From assembly GCA_003254905.1 (NCBI GenBank), contig QANU01099453.1:105245-169244 (forward strand): DNA of 64,000 nucleotides, in the 5' to 3' direction. This document shows positions 48,325 to 59,393 of this stretch, piece by piece; within the stretch, counting starts at the first letter, position 1, and each line of letters starts with the position of its first letter. Below the pieces are notes generated by a model that saw only the letters and a list, made by a program, of their open reading frames with translations, ran no database searches and was not told the origin of the DNA. The translations under genes were made by a program, and so were the position numbers. Source of the DNA: Nissolia schottii. Its lineage: Eukaryota; Streptophyta; Magnoliopsida; Fabales; Fabaceae.

Positions 48325-50404
48325 CTATAATTTGAAAATTATTACTATAGTTGTTCAAGAACCTCGTAATAAGAGAAAATTCGTATTGAGAAATCTTAAG
48401 ATTTAAGAGACATTAATTAACAAAAAGTTATTAAAAATGATTGAATATATAATTAATTAAGAAGAAGGACCACGTAATATTAATTATAATTAGACAATAA
48501 CACATTTATCTCATTTATCCTCAATTATCCATCCCTAATCCAAGGCTCTTCATTCAAATTGAACTCCGTACCTTAAAACACTTTTTTCCAATACCCAAGA
48601 CCTGTCACTTGTATGAATGGACCATATCAGTGTTCATTTTGTTAACATTTGCAATTAATCACAGGTGTTCGCAGCTATGATCGTGATAATTGTTAGCTAG
48701 TAATAGATGAAGAAACATCCAAGAAAAAGAAAACGAAATCTATGAAGAAAATTCATCTAATCAATATTTTGTTTGCTAGATGCAAAATTCTTAGATACCA
48801 ACAATCATAGGGTTGCATATGATGAGAAGATGTGGATCCCTTGACATTGCACACGGCTCTAATTATGCAAGACTTTCTATGTCGTGCTTCTTTTCTTTGG
48901 TGTAGCATTATTTCTTTGAATAATTTCAGAAAATATTTTGTGTTTCTCTTATTGTAATTTACATCAAAGTACATTGCGTGTGAGATAATGGGCCTCCGTG
49001 TTTAATTTGTAGAAATCAATTTGAATGGTGAGCATTACACTAGGGATCGAAAATCGGGTATAAATGAGATAAGGGTGTTATTGTCAAATTGTAAATATTG
49101 GGTGATCTTTTTCTTTAATATTTTAACACTTGATCATTGTGAATTAATTTATAGTGTAAGTAGTCATTTTCGTTAATTAAGGTCTCTTAATGATCTTTAA
49201 TATTAATTTTCTCTCGTAATAAGGCATGCATGCACGTGATTGGAAAAGAAAATATAATTAAGGCCTTTTTTCGATGAGATTTTAAAAAAAAAATGCTTCT
49301 TTAAATTATATTTTTAAAAGATCATAATTTTTTTTTAAAAAAAAGCTTTTAAGAAAGTAATTTTTTTATGAAAAAATTAATATTAAAGACGGCGAACAGA
49401 GCTTAATTAATTATGAAAACATTATACTAAAATTATTAAGAGACCTAATAAAATATTAATTAAGGGGAAGAACCTTGTAACTTTTATTGATGAACGATAA
49501 TACCCCCTTGTCTTCTTCCCTCAATCATTCATGCTTAATCCATCGAAATTGCTGTAACTTTTCTTTCAAAAGTTGTTATTTTTCTATTCCACATAACACA
49601 TAGTCTGTTAGTGTCGCACACAAACAAAAGGAATCACCAAAATGAGCCTCCTAAGGCCTACAAGCGATACGGATTTGCTCATAATGATTTCGGGTTTTAA
49701 TCAAGTTTATGTGATGCATTCAGAGCAGTCTTTCACATTATAACGAGTATCAAATCCTCTACAATGTATGATAACACCGAAGCCAAACCAACAAATTCTT
49801 CAAGAATGGATCGAGATCTCATTTCAACAATTTGATTAATCCTGATTCCCAAAAGTTGGTTGCAAAATTGGATTAATTATTATTAAAGAAAAAAAAAACA
49901 TTTTTCTTGGTCAGCTTCAAGATCAAGAGTAAATAATCCATGGTTAGGTAATAGTATGAAATGATCCCATAACTTCCTGAGTAATTTTGAATGGTTAGGG
50001 ATTAATATATAGTTGACGATAAAAGTTACACTATTCTTCCCCTTAATTAATAATTTATTGGGTCCTTTTTAATAATTTTGATATAATTAGTCCTCATTCT
50101 TAATTGGCCTCCCATTTTTATCCCATATTCAATCATATTCCAAGTTAACTACATTCTAAATGTTGAAAGGGTGGGTACTTTGTGGGAGTGTAGTTTTATT
50201 TTTTTCTAATGAACATTTTGGCCCCATTGTTTATTAAAAAAAAAATTCTAAACATTGAAATTAAAAACGCAAGAAAGGAAACAATAAAATAAAACATCTT
50301 TATCCAAAACAAATATAATTACATTAAAAGAAGAACAACAGAAAAGAACAAAAAAAGGAAAATGATAATCAATTGTTTTTTCTTCACATTTTTAATCCTA
50401 GAAT
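48325..50404. other. Intergenic region between the PME relic and PME paralog 2
   Basis: AT-rich DNA. No first-exon remnant of the relic was recognised. A small frame near 48974-48753 has no recognisable similarity. Nothing else can be supported. Confidence 0.45.
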
Positions 50405-52657
50405 TCAAAGTAAATCAGGAATAAACGGCACTCCAGTAGGAGGCAGCCAAACACCACCAAATATGAAATTAGAAACTGTGAAATTGACTGCATCCGTGGC
50501 ATTGATGACATGGTACCCAGACCAAGTAACCCTATTGCTAGTGTTAGATCCGGGGCCCCAATTATCAAATTCAGCATAACAAAAGGGTGTCCAATGCAAA
50601 AGTCCCTGACCACACCGACCAACCCGCAGGATCAATCAAGCTGTCCATGAAAGATTGCATGTAAACCGTTCGTGAATATTGCTTCCAAGGCCTTCCTAGG
50701 TACGTTTTTGTGGTCCCATTGCTAGCAGCTAAGTCACTTGCGGCGGTTATGGTACAATTGTGTATGGAGGTCCCTGTGTTTTGGTTAATATCACTTCGGC
50801 CCTGTGCGGTGATTGCATTGAATTGACCTTGCATTGGGAGCCTTGGGTATATGTTACAATCTTGAAAAACAACTGCTGCGTTACCAAATATGAAGTCAAC
50901 CGTACCGTAAATGTCGCAATTTCTATAAAATTGCCTCATGGAATGGGTGTATAAGGTGTCTTGATACCCTTCGAAGCTACAATAATAGAATGCAGAGAGG
51001 TCTGCCCCGCTTCTAAGGGCTACTGCCTGGTGATTGATTGATCCGGCGGTGTTACGGAATGTCATGTTCACCGCCACGAAGCCTTGGGCTACCACGGCTG
51101 TAAAATATATATATATATATATGCAAATTATTGTTGTTGATCAAGTTAGTATATTGTGAAGAAAGCAACCGATCACCACTTACATCATACGCAATTAAAA
51201 CATAAAGGAACTTATATTATTCTAATATAAGAATATTCCTCATTACGTTGTTATGCTTAATTTTTTGAAGAACGATCTCCTTATTATAATAAGGTATGCA
51301 TGTGATTGGAAAAGATAATAAAGAGTAAGCCCTAACTTAATTGATTCTTCACTAATATGTATAAGCACAAAGTTGTCCTTAATACTTGAAAGTCCATTTG
51401 AGAGACCCTGATGTATAAAATATGTAGACCAAACTTTTACATTTAGAGACCAAAGTTATCATAATAAACTATTTTGTCTCTTCATATTCTGTTATAAATA
51501 TTTAAATTGGCTATGATTCATTTATTGTTGGATATATTAATGAATGTGATCACTTTTATCTTTTAAACTATTAAACTTGATTCATTTATCAAGCAATCTC
51601 TCACTCCATTAAAAATATAAGAATTTCTAAAAAAAAATAATAATAATTAACTGGAAAGTTAAGAAAAGGAAAGAAGCTGGAGTTGAATTAGCTTACCAAA
51701 CGAATAAGAATCGAAGGTAGTGTAGCCACCAACCACGCTGTGATTACCCGTGATCACAGTCTGGTTAATACCATCACCAATCATCATCAGGTACTTCTTT
51801 TGTTTCGGAATAGAAACATACTCTTCATACACTCCCGCAACCACATAAATGACAAAGTAGCCACTGCCGCTTGCAGTGTTGTTCGGCGCCGCCGCCACGG
51901 CATCATTGATTGTCGCGTAATTACCAGAGCCATCCGGGTTCACCACAACCATTTGTGTCACAACAACGTTGTCGGGAGGAGACTGAAGCAGCTTCCTCCC
52001 CCTTCTTTTAACAACCTCGTACAGCCTCTGTTCCCACATGTATCCATTATTTCTCTCTCCTAGTTTTCTCGGTGTAAACATGCTGGGTCCTCCCCATCCA
52101 TTCTTAAAGAGTGCAAGAGATATGCTTGAATACATGGATCCATTCGAGATGGAGTTGAGTAGGTCGTTATCTGGGGTTGACGCGGCGGCTTCCTTAAGGC
52201 TGTCTAAGCAGGTGTCAAGGTTGGTTAATGCGGCACTGATTAAGGTAACCATGTTTTCTACCTCGGAGGTATTAAGGTTGTTGTTGGTGGAGTTTAGGGT
52301 TTGGAGAGTTGTGTTCCAGTAATCTATGTTAAGGTCGGCTAAAAGGCTGCAGTCTTGGAGGGCGAGTACCGTTGACTCGGAGAATTTGGAGGGAGATTGT
52401 TGCAGGTAACTGGAGACCAATGAGAGAAAGGATGTTGAGGATGACATGGATTTGTTTGCGAAGAAACGGCCATAGTCATGAATGTTGCCGCTGCCTTGGG
52501 TGTCAGGAGGAGACTGGGATTTGCAAAATGTTGGGTAGGGTGTGAGGTTGCACATGGTATCAGTGGAGCTGGAAGCGGGAGATGCAAGAGACGTGAACAA
52601 TATGGTGAGAAGATTGATGGTGCATAAGGTTAGGGACACCTTGCAGATCATTGCCAT
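50405..52657 (-). CDS. Pectinesterase/pectinesterase inhibitor (paralog 2), frameshifted near its end
   Basis: Exons are 52657-51697 and 51097-50405, with the same phase 1 intron as paralog 1. There is a signal peptide, a PMEI domain (TMCNLTPYPTFC, LALQDCSLLADLN), a GRKLL processing site and a catalytic domain. The catalytic domain has HQAVALRSGAD, GYQDTLY, TVDFIFGNA and LGRPWKQYSR. Exon 2 is one base longer than in paralog 1. The extra base lies at about 50578-50584 (CTTTTGTTATG against CTTTATTATG) and creates a stop at 50571-50573. The product would be 495 aa and lose the last ~55 residues (YAEFDNWGPG to the end). Promoter, splice sites and catalytic residues are intact, so this is a very young pseudogene, a truncated enzyme, or a sequence error. 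Confidence 0.85.
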
Positions 52658-52707
52658 GGAAAAGTATTTGAGTTGTTGGACTGTTTCGAAAATAGACCAT
52701 ATGTATG

Positions 52708-52713
52708 TATATA
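52708..52713 (-). promoter_or_regulatory. TATA box of PME paralog 2
   Basis: TATATA about 50 bp upstream of the ATG, preceded on the coding strand by CTAGCAAGC, the same arrangement as in paralog 1. Confidence 0.6.
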
Positions 52714-53459
52714 GCTTGCTAGGAAGGAATTTTAGGGTTGATTAAAGAAAAAATTATAATTATTTAATAGATTAGATAGACATGGAAAATTGTCAACCCT
52801 ACCCAAGATTAAGAATTTGACATTTTTTGTTTCTTCTTATTTTAAAAAAGGGGTTGTAAGCTGGATGCCGTTGTGGTGCAATATTATACAGCAATAGGTG
52901 ATATATATTTGCACCAGTACCACATTACCCTAGTTCTATTTCTAAATAAATAAATGTTATTTATACATAATCACAATCTTAATGTAGACACTAAAATTAA
53001 TGTAGATATATCACTACTCTTCGTTATGTTACTAACTCTATCTCTGTGTGTCTCCCGCACCTATAAACAAACTCGTATTTTAAAGGCATTGTAAACTTGA
53101 AAGTTAGAAAGCTAATAAGCTAGTATGGCAAGGATTGTTGATAATGAAAACGCAAGAAAAGGAGAATGAGTACCAGGTTAAACCCAAAGTCAAGAGTTTA
53201 TGAGCTGACCAAAAATTTTATTGCACCAAGCATTACATCCTGCGTAAGGTTCAAGTAAGGAATTGTTTGTTAGGCAATCAAATGCGGTATCACGTATGTA
53301 GAGTATAATTTTAGGCACTACCTAATAAAGGTATAATTTTAGGGTGATAAAAGGTATAATTTTAGGTTGTATATATTCATAATATACACCATTTTTTTTA
53401 AAACGCTGGGCTACATTGCTAACTCATGATCTACACAGTGACATTAAGTACATAAATTT

Positions 53460-53850
53460 TTTTATATACATGTACAAACTTTTTCTACACACACGCACAA
53501 ACTTTTTTAAATACAAAATCATATCAAACTAAATTCGTGGCTCATTACATAGAAAAAAGTAACTATAACATTTTCTCTCAATCTCCCTACTCACATTCTA
53601 AGTGCATTAACTCGCTTTCTACCATGCACAAACTTTTGAATTAATGTGCACAAACTTTTCAACAACCAGAAACAAAAATATATGACTGAAACGTAAACAA
53701 AAACAAAGATGAAGAATAAAATTTTTGTACTTACATGCACAAGCTTTTGCACAAGATTGCACAAACTTTTAACCAACTATATATGCACCGACTTTTGAAC
53801 AAGCATACACAAAATTTTCTACGCACATAGACAAACTTTTGAGAAACAAA
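53460..53850. repeat. Dispersed short repeat of TGCACAAACTTTTGA units
   Basis: CACAAACTTTT or close variants occur repeatedly (near 53472, 53497, 53624, 53648, 53760, 53830), usually preceded by TGCA or ACGCA. The unit reverse-complements to AAAAGTTTGTGCA. The arrangement is similar in style to the minisatellite at 36461-36820, on the opposite strand. Confidence 0.5.
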
Positions 53851-55441
53851 AAAAGATAACGAATGATGAAAACAAAAATGAAAACTCTTAGTTTCATAAA
53901 TAATAAGATAGGAACAAAAAAAAAAGTATAGGAGATTGAGGAAGAAGAGAGAAAAAATAAAGAATGAAAAAAAAAATAGAAGAAACACATATTAAATAGA
54001 GTGAGTTGTACAATAATTGACAAATTTTGAGATATACACATAACATTTCTCTTTTTTCTTTATTCTTTTTTGGTGTTATATACTATACACTACATTATCA
54101 ACCAAGAATATATTATTCTTGTAAAAATTTTAAAATATATATTAATCTGATCTTCAATAGAGTGGAGCCAAAAAAAAGTGGAGAAAATTCTGGTTGAAAT
54201 GGGTGGAGAAGGAGCCGCAACCAAATATGTGGATATCGGAAGTGGTGAAGTACGTGGCAAGTTCTCATATAGCTGCAAATTCTACGTACTGTGAAATGTA
54301 AAAATTTTGATTGCGGCTTTTTCATGATCCTGATGGCTATGTCAAAGGGATCATGGTTAAGCGGTTTTGTCTGGTGTTTATTTTTATTTTTTTCCCTGCA
54401 TATTGCTATATGTTTTATAGATTGGCTTGCTTAGTTGACCATGTTGTGGTAGCGTAGTAGTGCTGGTGTCCTGCTTCGAGCGTAACATGGGAGGTTCTTC
54501 TTTTAGCTAAGTCACTATGCTAATAGGAGGGGAGTTTGGTCTCTTGTATTTTGATGTCTATTAATTTGTTATAAGATTTCTTAGGGTACCTTGATTGGGG
54601 TGAGTTTTGAGTACTCTTTTCTTTTTCTTAAATTTTTATTTATTGAGTTTTTTAAAGATTTTAATGTGGCTCAAATTTTTTATCTGTCAGAGTTGTATTT
54701 ATTTTAGTGATTTATAGTATTAAATTGGTGTTTTTTTCTTCCCTCACTTTTCAATGAAAACCCCTATTATCATAAAAAAACCTATTACAAAAGTAAACAA
54801 ATTTTTTATATGAATATGTTAATATCTTCTAACCTGGTTTGTGTAAAGGAAGGGAGTCTTCCATGCAGGCTATTTACGGGCTTGGTTTATCTGTATACGT
54901 GGCGACTAGTTGATTATGGTCAACCCTAACTTTGTTGACCCGAAAATGTGCAAATAACTTTTAACTATGCAACCACGGCACAGTATATTTTTGACATGCG
55001 TGAACTAATTATCTCGATGACCATCTTTATATAATGACCATATACTGAGCGTGCTATTTACATTTTTATATGATGACCAAGCTGGGTTGGTTAAAGAAGA
55101 TACAGAAAACAAATAATTTAAAAGCAAAAACGAGAAAATTTTTACCATAAAAGGGAGAAAGAAAGTATAACAAAATAGCTAATCAACACCATCTCCCAGC
55201 ACTAGCAGCCCCAGCGGCGCAAAACAAACAATTACTTAGTACATACACCAAACACAACTTTTAATTTTGTAGATTGTAAGCATCCACGGAATATATATCC
55301 ACCCACTAAAAATAACCTATTCTTCCTCCGTTAATAAAATAAAAATGGTACAATTATTCATCTAAAAAATGGAAAAATATACTAGCCTTCGTAATCATAG
55401 TAATGGCTAGGTAGGATAGGTAGCAAACAAATGACTCAATG

Positions 55442-57591
55442 TCAATTGGTCAAGCCTGACGTGAACTTGACGCCCGTTTTCGGCAGCCACGAATTGCCAT
55501 TAAGGAACCGCTGAACCGTGAAGAAATTGGCGGCGGCAGCATCTTTAATAACGTGATAACCGGGCCATCTGACCCGGCCCGCGAGGCCAGCACCAGGCCC
55601 AAAGTTCCTGTACTCGCCGTACCACAACGTGTCCAGGGCAAAGTTCCCAAACCACTCGAGCCAGCCATGTGGCTGCACTTGAGCGCTCATGTACGTGTTG
55701 ATGTAAACGGTCCTGGAGTACTGCTTCCAGGGCCGGCCCAAATAAGTGGGCTGGGTCGCCAGAATGTAGCTGTCTTGGATCGTGAACCCGGTGCTCTGGT
55801 GTGGGCTTTTTCTTCCTTGGGCCGTGATGGTGACCTTTTGGAGCGGGAGTGGGACCCGCGTGTATATCTTGCAGTTTTGTAACACAGCGGCACCGTTGCC
55901 AAAGATGAAGTCTATGGTGCCGTAGATCTCGCATTCGCGGTAGAACTGGCGGAGGGAGTGGGCGTAGAGGGTGTCTTGGTTCCCTTCCACGCTGCACCTG
56001 TAGAAGGCTGATTGGTCCGAGTCCACGCGTAGTGCCACTGCCTGGTGGTTCACTGGTCCGGCGGTGTTGCGGAATGTCATGTCCCTTGCAATGAAACCTT
56101 TCCCGGATACAGCTGCGTGGCCAATTGCAAAATCGTTAAGCAATTTTCATCATGAGCTTCTTACTGTATTAGCTCTAGTAATGATGTCAATTGGTTAAAC
56201 AGAGACAGAAAACCGTGATAAACTAAAGGGAGATGGTTTTGTATTGATAATCTTAAGAGTTTAATTTTTATATGTAAAGTGATAAATCAAACAAATTTTA
56301 TCATTTTAATATAAATAATTGACATTCTCTTTTACTCATTTTAAAAGTCATATATATTAAAATATCTTGTTGGACAAAAATGTAAAATTTTTAACATGGC
56401 TAACTAATAGAAATTAAATTGATGATTTTATATATATTATATGGACATTTGAATAACAGGGATTTCAATTGCGCTTTTAGTGAATGCTGTACGAGTAATG
56501 TTAGAGTCACTTATTTTCAATTATTTCAGCGTTGCATGTCCAAATTATTTCCACAAAAATGTATTTTGAAATAACAGCGTTCAAAATTGTATGTAACAAG
56601 TAGAAGATAATGGTGTGTGACTAATTCACTTACCAAGTGTGGCGGTTCTAAAAGTGGTCCACCCCTGCATGAAATTGCGGTTGCTGGTAAGAATAGTCTT
56701 GCCAATACCATCACCGACGAGCATGATGTTGGTCATCTTCTTCTTCATGTCCACATTCTCCTTGTACATCCCCTCCTTCACGTATATCACATACCTCCTG
56801 TTGCTATGGCTGGGCGCCGCGTCAACCGCCTCCGTGATCGTACGGTAGTGACCGCTCCCATCCAACGCCACAACCGCATCCGCCCGCGCGTGCGGCTCAG
56901 ATGATCTAACCAACTGCTCCTGATCCCCCTCGCTCATCCATTCCGGAAATTCCAATCCCACCCTCGTCACATTACTAATCTTCTTGTCCCTCGGAGGCCT
57001 AAAAGGTAATTTGTGCAATTGAGTATACAAAGACAAGACGTTGCTAATAAGCTGCGTGACCTGCGTTAAGCTCCCACTTACATAACTCTCGAGCCGCCTA
57101 TCGGTTCCTTCAAATCCCTCGAGACACGTGTCCTGGTTGCTTAGTGCCGCGCTTAGCCACGCTTGAAGATTCCCTTGGTATTCAGCGTCGCTATCGCCAG
57201 CTCGGATTCTTTTCATTTCCCCCATCGACCATGCCAGCTCGGACACCGAAAAGTCTAGAAGCTCCTTGCAGTCCTCGATGGCCATCTGCTCCCTGTAACT
57301 TACAGAGAGCGCGGTGAACTTGGTGAGCTTTCCCATGGCGCCACGAGCCTCATTGAGCGTGGCCCCAAGGGCTGCGCTCAGCACAGAAGTTGGGCTCGGG
57401 GGCCCAATTTTGACGAGCTCATTTTGGATGTTGGTGAGGCATGAGTTTTGATTCTCGATGTTCATGCAGGCTTGTGCGATCAGGGCGTTCAGGTCTTGGG
57501 TTTCGAGGCCTGTGGGGATTTCGTCGGAGTAGAAGGCTTCGAATGAAGGCAAGAGAATGAGGATGAAAATGAAATTAAGCTGCGGTGCCAT
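55442..57591 (-). CDS. Pectinesterase/pectinesterase inhibitor (divergent fourth gene)
   Basis: Exons are 57591-56634 and 56112-55442 with a phase 1 intron, encoding 542 aa. A short hydrophobic signal peptide (MAPQLNFIFILILLPSFEAF) is followed by a PMEI domain at about 38-200 with QACMNIENQNSCL and AIEDCKELLDFSVSEL. The catalytic domain starts near 240 (VALDGSGHYRTI). Catalytic Asp366 is in GNQDTLY (Asn in place of the usual Tyr), nucleophile Asp387 is in TIDFIFGNG, and Arg is in LGRPWKQYSR. Between the domains there is no RRLL or RKLL processing site; the linker reads EFPEWMSEGDQEQLVRSSE. That suggests different maturation or a retained inhibitor domain. It is on the minus strand like its neighbours but clearly from another PME subgroup. 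It appears intact. Confidence 0.94.
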
Positions 57592-59393
57592 TTTTTTTCC
57601 TTTCTTTTTGGTAGAAAGAAATGCAGCAAACTTTTTATTTATACACGGGTCGGGGCAAGAATTGGTTTGCTTTCAATTAGCCAAGTGCTTTTCTTCGGAG
57701 TTCTGATATTCACATTCCTTTGTGCCTTTTTGTGTGGACAAAAGACCCACGTTATTCTAATGCTTGCTTTTGCAGGAGGCATGGCATATGGTATTCCGTG
57801 ATATATATTATTTTGAGCTTTTTTGGTAGCTTCTAACCAGCTTTCTCTCGGCATCACATACAGCTTCTCACTTTTGATGGTTGATCAAACGCAACCATAA
57901 GTCAAAACTGATAAATGAACCTTAAAACCACACTGCTTCTTGATCAAGGTCCTGTTCAGACTGCACACTTTAGTCTATACTCTCTATACCTAGATAAATA
58001 TGGCTGGGGGCCTAAGAATTCCAAACCAACCTAGTCCAAAAGTAGAATTCTTTGCTTCGTGTAGTTTGTTTAAAGCTCGAGTTGGATCAGGTTCTTAGTT
58101 GCTTTCTCATTGCCTAGCTTTGATTTTTGTCCAAGTAAATCATCTAGTTCCTATTTGAATAGTCAGATTAATTTACAGTTGAATTTGACATGTGGATATC
58201 AAATTTACCCCGAGTTATTGTGATAACTTACGTAAGCTTAGGTGAATATCCACTCACTCTCGCTTCTCATTGGCGGTTCTTATTATCATGCAAACCAGCC
58301 TGAGTTGTTTATTGGAGAATCCGCCTAGTTAATGGATTTGATCCAAAATTGTGTGACCTTGGACAATGTTTACACACCTCCACCACCACAAACATACATG
58401 AGTTTATCACACCACATCTCTTCTGATTTACCCTTGCAATCTTTTCAATAACGAGGATGCTTGTCAACATCACTAGTATTTAAAATTTGCTGTACTCTAA
58501 TTAATTTGGTTTGATTCGATTATGAGGATAAAATTAAACTACTTGCATCAACTATATATTTATATTATATATTAAAAACAGTAAATGATAATAAATGAGC
58601 AAGTTTAGAGATTATAAGATGATGGCAAAAGCTTAATTGATCATGTATCTTAGAATAATATCAAATATTAATCATTTAAAGATATATAATCTTTAAATTT
58701 TATTCTTTAAATATTTTAGATTTCAATTTAACCATTTGATATTTAAATTAAATATAATTTAATTCTTAAAATATTTTTTTAACATCAATTTAATTTCAAA
58801 ATTACTGTTTATTGTGCGTTAAATATCATGAATTCAAATTAAGACCCCAAGAGTGGCTACAATGGAAGTCTACTATATAAAAAGCTTTACATAACCATCA
58901 CCCTCGGCCCTAAATGGCCCAAAATTAAACGAACAATTCTTAGACACGGGGAGAGAGCGCTTCAAAATAGGTTCTCCCTTTGATCCCATTCTTGACAAGT
59001 TTTGGCTATTTCTTTTTCTTTTCAGTCGCACCAAAAAAATATGCTAAAAAATAAAATTCTTACTACTACTATTAAACACGCTTGAGATTTGATTCGAACC
59101 GTGAATGGGCAACGGAATAGCCTTGTATGCGTACCAAACAAGTTGAAATCAGATTTACCTCTGTGACAAGTAACCTTACATTACATGCTTGGAAGAACAT
59201 ACCTTTAGAAGGTAAAAAATAAAATTCCTTACCGAAAACTGTCAACGTCATCTCATTGAACACTAGGGCCATTAAAGTTAAGGAGAAGAACATAAAAGAG
59301 AAACTTACGAAATCTTTGAAACGGAAATATCTTTAAAAAAGAAATGTAGTCTAATAATACAAATATCACAGTATCTTGGTGACTTGGATATAG
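57592..59393. other. Intergenic region between the PME cluster and the F-box gene
   Basis: It holds the promoter region of the fourth PME gene, then AT-rich DNA, then the presumed 3' UTR of the F-box gene near 59393. No gene or repeat was recognised. Confidence 0.5.
57636..57643 (-). promoter_or_regulatory. TATA box of the fourth PME gene
   Basis: The minus strand reads TATAAATA about 45 bp upstream of the ATG, predicting a short 5' leader. Confidence 0.6.

Larger units (their letters stand above)
52658..55441. other. Intergenic region between PME paralog 2 and the fourth PME gene
   Basis: No gene was recognised. It holds the ACAAACTTTT-type repeat (separate entry), an A/G-rich stretch at about 53820-53990, and a T-rich region at 54360-54760 without a convincing frame. 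The last few hundred bases are the presumed 3' UTR of the next PME gene. Confidence 0.45.
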
